The translations under genes were made by a program, and so were the position numbers. The notes below the pieces were generated by a model. The model was not told the DNA's origin, made no database searches, and saw only the letters and a program-made list of their open reading frames with translations. 62,593 nt of DNA, from the NCBI GenBank assembly GCA_029378245.1, contig JARKIF010000181.1, positions 1-62,593 on the forward strand, read 5' to 3'. This document shows positions 45,980 through 56,418 of the stretch, piece by piece. Source of the stretch: Roridomyces roridus. Its lineage: Eukaryota; Basidiomycota; Agaricomycetes; Agaricales; Mycenaceae. Position 1 is the stretch's first letter. Every line of letters starts with the position of its first letter.

Positions 45980-48290
45980 TGTTCTGACGGTGCGTCGACT
46001 TTTCCACCATCTCTTGCCCAACTGAGCGCTGTTTTAGAGCTGCCGATGCTATCTTGATTCTTCGCACATGTATATCAACTATGGGAACCCATTCGGTGCT
46101 TCTTCACCCTCTCTGCCCTTTTTTACGGTCGTCCATTATGTCTTCGTCCTTGGACGAAAATAGTAAATAAATATTGAACTGGGTCATTCATCGTGTGAGG
46201 AAAAAGACCCAAGAAAAAACATTAAAAAACAGGCTCGCCAGCGGGCTAGTGTTGGGTGGGGCACTGGTTGATGCATTCTAGTGTGTTTCTACCCGTCCTC
46301 CGCTCGAGAGCGCCTCAGAGTCAGACGAGATTGCAGCCCCTAGATGTCAAGACGCGCCGCGGGAGCAGTAGACGGAGGTAAACCGCGTCAACGGCAACCA
46401 TCACGTCGGCCGAACGCATCATGATCTTCTCTTTCTCCACCATCGGCGACCGGGCTCGACTGGGTTCTGCCTTGAGAAGGCTCGACTGTGCGCGTCCTCC
46501 AGCCCACCGACATTCGCGGTCTTGGAAACCCACCTTTTTCATCGCACATGGAGCCTTGTGATTCGAACAGACCACTCCGTCTGGTCTTTGTCCATGGGCA
46601 TCTACGCACTCGACGTGGGCATCTAATGTTTCGATGGAGGAACGGAATCTCCTCAAGAAACCGAGCGTGGCACCTTCCGAGAGCTGCGGGCTGACCTTTT
46701 TTCGGCGCTGGGGTCTTTCGGCTTTGCGCAAACATCAGCACTCGCCGACGCTGTCCAACCTTATCTCAGCAACCAGACGGAGCGCAGCTCTTTATAAGTA
46801 TCCATAGCGGTGCAAGCACCGTTCCCCTACTCTGGTTGCGGATCCATGTCGGATCAGTGGCACAAAGTGAATCGGGTGCATTGATGTACATACCTGCCGA
46901 TCCGCTGCCGGCGGTTACATCAACAATTTTTGCCTGGTGGGAACATTCTCTCGGAGGTCACGTCGCCTAATCACAATGAGGTCAAAATTCATGATTTGAT
47001 GCACACCCTTGTAGGAGATCACATATTCAGCCCCACAGAACCCTCCTCTTGACAGAGTAGGGGATGCCTGAAATGGGTGCGTTGACTACCTCATCTTTGT
47101 GAAGAACTTCATGCTTATCATTTGAGCAGCCAGCGGGATGCCCTCGCGACGCAGGAGGGTCGGGCTTTGATATCGCTGGTTTTCATTGCGCTCGGAAGCT
47201 CAAATTTGGCCCAGCCGTCCAAGCCGCATATGTAGCCGTCTGGCAGCATCGTATTGAGACGCAGGTGTGTTGTACTTTCCTTTCCTAAGTCTTCAATCTG
47301 ACTTCGTGAAAGAGCCGTACGACTTGACCATCAAAGTTCCAGTCTGTTCTCTTTGTCCCGAGACTCCATGAGGAAAGGGCCAACTTTGGACGCGTTGCAA
47401 GCACGTAACTGGAGATCGGCGAAAACGCGTCATGAATCTCGTTTTGCTCTTAGCCTGTGAGTACAATCCAAATCCCAAAGCTTTCCGTTTGTTTATTCAG
47501 CGTCAAGTCGTTTTCCTCGACGCCCGATATGCCCTCGCCCTCCGTTCCACTCGGAGCAACGATTAGGGACGTCTGGTGGGGCTTACGAGGGCGGTGATGG
47601 ACGGAATTGTATGTCGCTATTCATTCTTTGAGCGACTGACTGACGCGACGCTGGCTAGCAATGCGATAAGCACTATATGTGGCGTGGAGCACCGAGAATG
47701 GAACCCATTTCCAGGCTGCCTTTTCGTCCAGTCCTTGACTTCCGCCTCATCGACAACCTCCATTTGCGGCTTTGCAGACCTTGTGTGATAATCCTTCCCC
47801 TTCCATTTTCCTCGGTCAGCCGAGCACCGACAGAAAGGCGGGCCACCGGGAACGCGTGGGTGTTGGGGTCCCGGATGGTCTCGAGCTTGGGCGCGATACG
47901 GGACGCTCAGACCTCTCAATCTCCCCAAACGCAGCCGAGGCAGGCATTGGAGGTGGTGAATGCGGGCAGTACACCCCGGCCATTGGACGGCTTTGAAAAG
48001 CGTGCCTGGCGACCATCGTTCCTGACGCCTCTCCCTTCCCTGCATAGCCCTCGCCACTTTCTACACCTCTCATCACTGTCTGCATCGCGTCCCTCTGCGT
48101 ATTCCGCAAGTATTCTGCTCAACGCGTCTCCCGTGGCTCACACGCCGACTGTCGGGATCTGTATCTGGCCCACATGTATATTTAGTAGACATTGAGGAAA
48201 TACACGTCTTTTTGGACCATCAAGTCGGTCAGGGACGAGTTTTTGAATGACAGATCATCGGTCCTGCTCTTGTTCTCTCCCCTCCAATTT
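45980..48290. other. Mostly unrecognised spacer
   Basis: The first 100 bases are the 3' flank of family A copy 3. Beyond this I see only disconnected protein-like fragments. On the minus strand near 47130-47230 the reading LNTMLPDGYICGLDGWAKFE then LPSAMKTSDIKARPS, and near 47300-47470 QSWPFPHGVSGQREQTGTLM, suggest remains of a gene. I cannot place them in a family. The last few hundred bases should be the promoter of the gene at 48291. Confidence 0.4.
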
Positions 48291-50087
48291 ATGCAAAGGC
48301 GAAAAGGACAGGCTCACATAGCCCCTCCTACACCCTCACGAGACTCGTCTGTGTCGTCCATGGGCTCAGACCACGAAAAGCTCTCCCGCCTCAGCCAGCG
48401 CAGCCTCGGTGTAACGCACCGTATCTGGCTTATCCTCGGCCTCTTCGTCTTCCTCGTCACCTTCACTCATTTCATCTACCCGTCGCCGAGCCCCACGCCG
48501 ACATTCACGTTCTCTAACCTCGACTTGACGCCGAAGAACTACCTCAATGCGTCCGAGACGGGTCCAAATCCTTTCGGCTTTTGCCCGGTCTATGGCCCTG
48601 GCGACGAGATTGGCATGAAACACGGCGCTGTGACGCTGGGCAAGACGCGTATGCACCTCGGGAGTGGTGCTCGGATACAGCGCGTACTCAACAAGGCGCT
48701 GACGGGGCAGCCAGTCACCATTAGTATCTTAGGGGGCTCAGGTGCGTTCCTTCATCCTTTCCACTCTTCTCTATACTAAAGCTAGAGTCAAGTTTCTTCC
48801 TGCCACGGTGCGGGTGACGACCCAATTTCCCCGCTCTGCTACCCGTCGCGGTTTTTCCAATGGTGGAACAGCGTCTTCCCGCACCCAGCTTCCGAACTCA
48901 CGAATGGGGCCATGCGACGCACGGGCTCAGAATACTTTGCCTTCTGCAGTACACATCACATTCCGGACGCTACGGACCTCGTCATCATCGAGCTCGACGT
49001 CGACGACCCTGCCGATCAGACCGCTCGCGATAACTTTGAGATCCTCGTCCGGTCCATCCTCATTCGGCCAGACGAACCCGCGGTCCTCCTCCTCGGCCAC
49101 TTTGCACCAGATATACACACCGCACACGGTTTCGCTGGTCCAGACGTCAACCACAATATCGTCGCCCAATTCTACGATGTCCCGCATATCAGTTTGAAGC
49201 CGTTACTCTACCAGGAGTACATGCGCGACCCCGCGTCGGTGACCAAGATGTATGCGGACCTGGTTTTGGCCAACTCTGCAGGCCATGAGGCGCTCTCGGA
49301 GGTGCTGATCTCGTACTTCCAATCGCAGGTCTGCACGGCGTGGGCGGTTGCCACTGGCTCGTCATTTGACGCGGTGCCTGCGCGCAACGCTTTCGACCCA
49401 CCGGGGCAGGAGAAAGGACACGGCCTCTTTGGTGGCGTTGGTCTGCGGAAGGGCGTACCTGAGGAGGACTCGACTTCGCAGGACCAAGGGAAGCTCTCAC
49501 TACCCCCGACGTCAAACCTTTTCCACCCTGCTCTACGTGTCCCTCGTGCACGTATCTCCACACGACCAGACGACGACCGCGATTTCGAGGAGATTGCACC
49601 GTACTGTGTGTCTGCGAACGACTTGATCAACCCACTGCCGCCGTCGCTGTTCTACGGCTCTGGCTGGCATGCATACCATCCCACTCTCGGTGGTGGGGCG
49701 ACTGCGCTTGACGCCAAGGCACATTATTGGCACTCGACGTTGCCGACGAGTAGGCTGCGTGCGCCCATTATGGTCGGTGCAGGGGATGTCGGTGTGTATT
49801 ATCTGAAGGAGCCAATCAAGGAGGTGGGCGAGGGGAGCGCTGTGGAGTGTTGGGTGGACGACAACTATGCTGGGGCACGGACTATTGAGAATGCAGCGGA
49901 TGTAGGGGAGAGCGTGGCTTCGTATGTCTTTCTTCTTCTTTTCTCCTTTGTGCTGAAAGAGATTCTTAGCCTGTATTACATCGACCACTACGTCTCGCGC
50001 GGGTCGCACTTTGTCGAGTGCCAGTTGGTCGGCGAGGAGGGGCGGGGTGTCCCTATATTCAAAATCATCGGCATCTTCGCGACGTGA
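48291..50087 (+). CDS. Membrane-anchored SGNH-hydrolase-like protein
   Basis: Probable type II membrane protein of the secretory pathway. It has a short cytosolic N-terminus (MQRRKGQAHIAPPTPSRDS), one transmembrane segment (WLILGLFVFLVTFTHFIY) and a lumenal domain. VTISILGGSVSSCHGAGDD resembles block I (serine in GGS) of SGNH hydrolases; YFAFCSTHHIPDATDLVIIE then LDVDD follows; a late block has GSGWHAYHP. Exons are 48291-48741, 48793-49921 and 49970-50087; the first intron's acceptor at 48792 gives GTT to keep VSSCHG in frame. The C-terminus is GRGVPIFKIIGIFAT. Such proteins may modify cell-wall or capsule polysaccharide by adding or removing acetyl groups, but the specific role is inferred. 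An upstream ATG at 48192 is less likely. Confidence 0.72.
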
Positions 50088-50198
50088 TCTGCCTTTCTTG
50101 ACATTGCTACTAGACTCTTACAGTATATCACGATATAAGGATTCCGTTTTATTTACATTTGTACCAGTACGCAGTCGTACAAACAGAGTTGGAGGCTA

Positions 50199-51557
50199 CT
50201 ACCAATTGGCCGAGTAGGCGTCCGAGGGTCTGGACACCAATTCCACCTGAACGTTGTTTGCAGTCCAATACGGCCTATCGTACAACTCTGCGGGGAGGCG
50301 GAAGGTGGGGACCGTCTGCTGGTTACTGCGCTTCCAGTCCACGATATCCTGAAGCGCGGTGTACACCACTTCGGTGTCTACATCCGGCGGCCAGACAAAG
50401 ACGGTGTCGAGCAGCGGCCACGGCTGCGAACCGGGACCCAAGATATCCAACAGGATAGGTGCGGTGCAGCACTGATTGACGAGGGCGAGGGAGGTAAGGC
50501 TCGGGAAACGTGCGATTGGAGGAGCCCGTATGTGTTCGTATCCTCCCCCCTGCCCATCGGTGCATTCCAACGCGGTGGAATTGTGGAACACGAGCGAGGT
50601 TAGGCTGGGATAGTAGAGCCGGGGATCCAGTTTTTCTTCGGCCGGGCCACACCAATCCATGGGATCTACCCAGGCGAAGAGCGTCGAAATCTGGGGGCCG
50701 TGCGAGCCGTGGAAGACGAGGGTCTCGAGGTTGCGCAGACAGAAGCGGATGAGGATGTCCACGGCTGTGTCGTGACTCGTGCCGTCGTACTCCAAGCGGA
50801 GGTGTTTGTAGGTATCGGTGTCTATCACCTCACCGTCGGGGTCGAGCAGTTCATCTGGATCCCACTCGATGTACAAGTGAGTGACGGAGTGCAGATGCTT
50901 CGCCTCGCCCAGGAAGAGGGCTAGGTTCTTGTCTTTGTCGTAGTTGTCCTTTGTGTATCTCCTCAGCTCGAAATGCGTGAGGGAGCGGGCCCAGTGGAGT
51001 GGAGAGGCTGGTAGATCCTGAGTGCAGCCAATCATCCGGAGAAAGACGAGGTTGGGGGCATGGATTGTCGATAAATCCAAGCTCGAGAACTCCCCAGTGC
51101 GATTGTCGATCTGGAGGTGCACTAGGTTGGGCAAGGCGACGCCTTCGATCGACTCCATGATCTCGGCGAACGCGCGGGTCATGCCATATACGACAATGAG
51201 GTGTGAAACGCGCTGGAGATGGGGGGAGAAAGCGTCGAGAGCATCTGCCTCTACGGGTGATCGCAGGGTCACCCTCGGCTTGCAGGAGCCCGAGCGTTGG
51301 AAGTAGAGCTCAGCTCGTTGGATGGACCCGCGTCGGCTGAGGTCCATTTCCACCCATGTCCACGCGGTAGCTGCGCTTGTGACTGCTTGGCGTAGCTGAC
51401 GGCAGACATGGGACAAGGACCATTCCACCGGCAGCTCGGGAGTCGGACTAGGCAACTCGCGTTCGGGTGGCCGCGCAGCGAGCGTGATTTCGACGACGAT
51501 CTCGTTGGGGAGACGGAGCAAGGGGAATGCGGAATTCTGGGTAACGCTGTGAGACAT
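50199..51557 (-). CDS. F-box protein, distant relative of family A
   Basis: Intronless 452-residue F-box protein. FPLLRLPNEIVVEITLAARP and WSLSHVCRQLRQAVTSAATA form the F-box region. The body has leucine-rich spacing (LVHLQIDN, LVFLRMIGCTQ). The family feature GPGSQPWPLLDTVFVWPPDV and the end WKRSNQQTVPTFRLPAELYD link it to family A, but identity is clearly lower than among the four close copies. It converges with the SGNH-like gene, 111 bases apart. Confidence 0.85.
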   Translation of the reverse strand: MSHSVTQNSAFPLLRLPNEIVVEITLAARPPERELPSPTPELPVEWSLSHVCRQLRQAVTSAATAWTWVEMDLSRRGSIQRAELYFQRSGSCKPRVTLRSPVEADALDAFSPHLQRVSHLIVVYGMTRAFAEIMESIEGVALPNLVHLQIDNRTGEFSSLDLSTIHAPNLVFLRMIGCTQDLPASPLHWARSLTHFELRRYTKDNYDKDKNLALFLGEAKHLHSVTHLYIEWDPDELLDPDGEVIDTDTYKHLRLEYDGTSHDTAVDILIRFCLRNLETLVFHGSHGPQISTLFAWVDPMDWCGPAEEKLDPRLYYPSLTSLVFHNSTALECTDGQGGGYEHIRAPPIARFPSLTSLALVNQCCTAPILLDILGPGSQPWPLLDTVFVWPPDVDTEVVYTALQDIVDWKRSNQQTVPTFRLPAELYDRPYWTANNVQVELVSRPSDAYSANW

Positions 51558-52000
51558 GCTTTGAGGGAGCAGAGAGGGAGACTTGCCTCTTTAGATGGCT
51601 TGATTTACATCCAAGTTGGAGCGAACAAAGAGACAAAGCTCCAGTAGGGAAGACAATTGGCACAAAGGAGAGCGGCCCCCGACGGACGGGCGGATGTTTT
51701 CTGGATTGCTTTGTCGGGAAGAAATTAATGAGAGCGCCCTAAGTATTACTGTCGTTTGCTTCCATTCCAGTTGCAGGGAATCACAGGGCGTAAAGGAGAA
51801 AGAACCAGACGTCTATAGGTTGTCATGGATGTTGAGGATGACGGTAGAAACAAAGAGACCGGACCAAGCCATCAACGCCATCCTCTCTCTCTCTCACTAT
51901 GCCTGCTGAGCGATCGAGCAAGAACGGCGAACGCGTGAGGAGGACATGACCAGATTCAACGGATGTGCAACCGACCAACATCTAGGGAACGTCGACGAAC
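51558..52000. other. Intergenic
   Basis: 5' flank of the F-box gene on the minus strand and of the small basic protein on the plus strand. No other gene was recognised. Confidence 0.5.
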
Positions 52001-52446
52001 ATGGGCATGGGCGCGAGTGCGGCGAGGGCCCCTGCCGACGGGCAGGCCGGGAGGGGCCGGAAAGCAAAGCAGCGTAAAAGACGAAACGACGTGGACGCAA
52101 ATGCCCCCGCTGTGAGTTTCTTGAATAAGAGAATCAAGTTTCAACTCTGTTGACCATGATTATGGGGAAGGGAGCGGAATCGGAGAGCCTCACAGTCGAG
52201 TCCCTTCCGAAACCTCGGAAGCCCCGGAAGCCTTCGAGTCCAGCTGTTTTGGCCAGGAACAGGAAGAGGCATGAAAAGTTCAGGGAAATCAGGATCGCGA
52301 AGGCAATTGCCAAGCGGCTTGTGAGCTTCAAGTTCCCATTTCTAACTGGGCAACACTGACTGTTATCCAAGGAAGCCGAGGCGCAGAGTGCAGCATCCGC
52401 GACGAACAACGCTGCAGAGGAGGTAAACAGTAGCGAAGGATTGTAA
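52001..52446 (+). CDS. Small lysine/arginine-rich protein
   Basis: A three-exon reading gives a 111-residue basic protein of unknown function. Exons 52001-52111, 52171-52320 and 52372-52446 are each a multiple of three, and the introns of 59 and 51 bases have GTGAG donors. Blocks: GRGRKAKQRKRRNDVDANAP, LPKPRKPRKPSSPAVLARNR, KRHEKFREIRIAKAIAKRLE, then an alanine-rich acidic end. The charge pattern suggests a nuclear or nucleolar protein. It overlaps a long antisense frame that I judge to be a shadow. Support rests on the splice phasing, not on homology. Confidence 0.45.
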
Positions 52447-52479
52447 GTGAGGAGAAGTATGCATCGAGTACAGGCTTGT

Positions 52480-54720
52480 ATTGATAGCAATAAGAGATGT
52501 ATGTACAGTTGTCCCGCAGTTTCATACACGTCCAGCGCTTGGACGAGGCAGGATGTCGTCCTTGCATAGCGATGCCAACGACGATCAAGGTAGGCCCATG
52601 ACTGCCAACTGGAAAAGAGATAAAGATACTGGAGAAGAACGGATGAGGTGCATGCATACCTGACCAAGCGGCGAACCCTGGAAGCACCCCAGTCACTTGG
52701 GCCGATAACGATTGGAAGGCACGAAGGACCCAATCGTGCGTATGCGACTCCTCGTAAAAGTGGAATATCATCTGCGTCTGAACGTCTACCCTCCCAGCAG
52801 GTAACGCTGCCCTCCATATATCGCGCCACGACTCGGGCGTCATGGCCGTCGTCATCTGGCGTATCTTCCTGCACCTGGTCCCCAAGCTGCCGCCCGAACA
52901 CCGTCGAGCCGGTTTTGGGACGCAAAAGCGGCGCAAGACGTGCCACCAGAGAGAATTCCTGCTCGGCGAATGGAAGGAGGTGAAAAAGACGCTCAGCGAA
53001 GATGGCCGAGACTTGATGCAGCGGCGCCAGTGCCTTGAGATTCCTGAGTAGTCCAGCAGCAGCCTCGGATTTTGACAACAAGGGAAGAAACCCTGCGTGA
53101 CGCAGGGCGCCGTGAACGTACGGCCCCGAGATCCTGGAATGCCTCAAACGGTCCATTGACATCTGGGACCACTCCAAATCGTCCAGCGGAGGTTGAGTCG
53201 CATCGTTCTCGCCATACACCCACGGTATGCCCGCAGGGCCCCACAAGACGTGGCCGCCCCCGTTGGTCTCCGATACTCGGTTGCCCAGGTGCAGGAATCA
53301 GCTGTGTGCCCGGGCTCCCCAGGACATCCTCCATGACGCCCCTCCGCGCCATCCGACGCACACTGATAGAGGCAGCACCTTGTCCTCCAGCACAGAACGC
53401 AGCATATCCTTCACCCCGACCCAACTCGTCAAGCGAGACACTGCTGCACGTGCGCCAGCGCAATCCCCAGCGAGCCCTGCACAATATGTCGCCTGGAGTG
53501 CCGAAAGGAAAAGGATTTTGGCACCGCCGTAGATGACTTGAAGGATCGTCGCCGGGCTGTACCGTAGACCGTAGAGAGTTTGCCACGTATCCATGAGCTC
53601 GAGGATGTTCTCGGCTGCCTGTGTGCACAGCTATAGGTCCGGTGATTGAAGGACGATTCGGTGTACTCTACCTTGACGGGCGAAGCTTGGCGTGTAAGGA
53701 AGGGCAATGAAAAGGAGATGGTCTGACGAAAAGCATCGGGGTAGTTGTGCTGGCAAAATTCGCGCGACAAATGGGGGGCGCCCAAGACGCGCGAGCAGAG
53801 CTAGCCGTTCCTTCAAGTTTGTCAGCCGCAAGAAACACCCATTCACCAAGATCGACTCACCGACATATACATATCTGCCACGATGCGATCATCTCTGTTG
53901 GCAAAATATGTCCCTAGCGGTCGTAGAGCTTGGACGAGATGCTGGACCGCCTGCACTGAGCCTTGATAAAGCCCGCGGCGGCGTTTGCGAATGGGAGGTC
54001 GCCATTGTCACCGAGAGGTGTGTGTCTCGAGGAAACGGCGATGGGTCGATGCTAAGACCAGGTGATGAAGAGTTTCCGGTCAAGGACCTTGTCGTGTCCC
54101 GTCTATCCAGTGCCAGTGGCACTTCACGAGGCAAGTGTCTGGACCAGTCAAGCTCGGCATCAGATGCGTCGACACCGTTCAGTCCAGCGGAGGTGGAGCT
54201 GAACTTCTGCGCAAAGGGGTCGGCGACACCTCGCGAGAGTCTATTGGTGAAATGCACTGGGGAAGTTACGTCGTGCAGCCAAGGTCCCATAATCCTAGTC
54301 GAAGCGTCAGTATTTGCCAGCGCCCTGATTAGAGTAAACCACTTGCCTTGAGACGCTGCTTCGTCACAGTAGACTCGCGGGTGATCTCCTCGTCAACCCG
54401 ACCTCGTGCAATCGAAACTGTAGACGTCCTGGAATACCCTCTCGAGCATGTCAACGTAGGCTTGAATAGAGTCTGCGCGTTTCCGTAAAGCCTCAAATTG
54501 CACCGCGGGACGTGGTTCTCGCGGAGGGGTATCCCGAGCCATGTACTTACACTGGACAACTTCAGAAAGGGACTGCATTGCCACGCAGCACGTACCTCTT
54601 CGTCGCTCCCTGCTGCGGCGCACGGACTGAAAACAGGCCGATTGCCCGGGACACCTTGCTTTCCTTTGCGATAATCGGCCAACTTGCAGATCGTGAAGTT
54701 CTCACTTGGCGAGCCCGGGC
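52480..54720 (-). pseudogene. Zn2Cys6 transcription factor, decayed
   Basis: Remains of a fungal zinc-cluster regulator. Near 54640 the end of the cluster reads GNRPVFSPCAAAGSDEE, where a cysteine is expected at the F, and the following cysteine is also missing. The linker and dimer helix RPAVQFEALRKRADSIQAYV is good. Fragments of the middle domain follow in changing frames (HDKVLDRKLFITWS, FCQHNYPDAFRQTISFSLPF, WQTLYGLRYSPATILQVIYG, LFLSALQATY, SHTHDWVLRAFQSLSAQV). At least five frame changes are needed across it. The missing zinc ligands are substitutions, so this gene is probably dead rather than only mis-sequenced. Confidence 0.7.
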
Positions 54721-55074
54721 GGCGTAAGTTTGAATTTCTGGGACATATGGAACATATGGCCTTGAGCGAACGGGTCTGAATAAAAACATCGAGAAGAGCA
54801 ACGAGTGAACGGATCAGCCGTTGCCATCTCCGATCTCAGATACGTGAGCCGAGCCATGCGACGACAATCTCGTATCTGCCTCCCTCACTGGTTCTCCGAG
54901 TCGATATGTGGAGCTGGCTGCTTGCCCTCGATAACTGGCTCCAAAAACTGCTTTTCGACTACTCTCAAGACCTCGCCGCCGTCAATTACCAAGTCCTACG
55001 TACTAGAAGCCTCACCCTCGTCTCATCCTCTCTTTCTCCACCAATTTCACTCTTTTCGACGAGCCTGGTGTTCG
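54721..55074. other. Intergenic, promoter of esterase copy 2
   Basis: 5' flank of esterase copy 2 with a CT-rich stretch before the ATG. The upstream cysteine motifs of the decayed zinc-cluster gene are not recoverable here. Confidence 0.4.
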
Positions 55075-56365
55075 ATGCGTTTTCTCTATCTTTCAGCCCT
55101 ATTTCTTTCCTCGGTCAACGCCATTCCGCGCCATTGTAGACGTACAGACTCCCAGCCGGTCATTTCACAAGCTCCAAGCAACGCGACAGCCGGATGCAGC
55201 GCCAGCTCGTCCTCGTGGCAACTCGACGACACCAATCATGCGAACATAACGATGGGCGACCGGTCCTTCCTCGTGCACATCCCTGGTGCCTACGATCCCA
55301 GTGTCCCGCACGCGCTAGTCCTGTCGTTTCACGGGTTCAGGGCGGACGATGAGCAGCAGGAGTTAATCACGGGGTTTTCAGAGCCAGGCTTGACGCTCAA
55401 CGGCAGGGTGAGTCTTGGTGGGGTTGAATCTACGGTTCGTGGCTCAGGCCCTTGGTAGGGCATCGTTGCCGTGTATCCCAATGGGCAGTTCGGGTGAGAT
55501 ATCCTCTTAGTCCTCGCTCAGCTCTTACTCACCTCCTTGTTAAGCCCAGGTAAGAACGGCAATGAGAGCATTCGTGCATGGCAAGGCGCACCCTATTCCC
55601 CAGTGCGTCTTTACTGTCATGAGCAAGTCTTCCATCTCATCGCACTCTCCAGCCTGGTGTCGACGATGTATGTGCATCTCTTTCTCTCAATCCATATCGC
55701 CAACCGTATTTCAGATCGCCTTCACGCAGCAAATGGTCCAGCTACTCTCGGAGAATCTCTGCCTCGACTCGAATCGTTTCTACGCCGCGGGCAAGAGCAA
55801 TGGCGGTGCATTCACCAACCTCCTCGCCTGCACGCCTGCCACTGCCAGCCTCTTTGCAGCCTATGCCCCCGTTTCGCCCGCGCTATACGCCGGTGCAAAC
55901 CCCGTCGATTGTAACCCTGGGCGCCCCATTCCGATCATCAACTTTCACGGGCTAGCAGACACCGTCATCCCCTTCGACGGACAGACGGCAGATCAGGAGG
56001 GCAGAACTGAATGTATGCCCTTCATCTTGGCACTGTCTCCAGCTAACGAGCCTGCAGACGCGACACCCAATATCACGGAATACCGCGAAGCTTGGGCGAA
56101 TCGCAATGGCTGTGCTTCCCTTCCTTCCGAATCTCCCGACCTTGGCGTCTTCGCGCTGGTATCCCACCCGCACGCCTTCACGACCCTCAAGACGTCGAAT
56201 TGCTCTGCGCAAAGTAATGACGCGGTCGTGAGCGGGTTCACGGTGGATAATCTCGGGCACTCGTGGCCTACGACGTTGGGTGTAGATGGTGGAGGGGTTA
56301 CGGCCTTCAATGCGACGTCGGCGAATATTTTGCCGTTTTTCGATGCGCATGCGTTTGGCGCTTAG
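55075..56365 (+). CDS. Secreted CE1-type esterase, copy 2
   Basis: Paralogue of the esterase at 32973-34291 with the same layout: signal peptide MRFLYLSALFLSSVNA, FLVHIPGAYDPSVPHALVLS then FHGF, nucleophile elbow YAAGKSNGGAFTNLLA, HGLADTVIPFDGQ, and the histidine block VDNLGHSWPTTLG. Introns match those of copy 1, with donors after LTLNGR, YPNGQFG, AWQGAPYSP and DQEGRT. It ends FDAHAFGA at 56365. The family B F-box copy 3 starts only 53 bases later on the same strand. The start at 55075 was chosen because it begins the signal peptide. Likely feruloyl or related plant-wall esterase; substrate not proven. Confidence 0.86.
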
Positions 56366-56418
56366 ATTAGATAATGCGATTCACTTTGTTTGTGCACGCC
56401 TTCCACTTCCCACTTGCG

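Noticed and set aside
48192..48290. Upstream in-frame ATG for the SGNH-like gene
   Set aside because: The added residues include a hydrophobic, 5'-leader-like stretch, and the ATG at 48291 gives a typical short basic cytosolic tail before the membrane segment.
52134..53246. 370-codon minus-strand frame
   Set aside because: Only part overlaps recognisable zinc-cluster-factor sequence; the rest reads through intron-like and antisense regions and has no conserved motifs.
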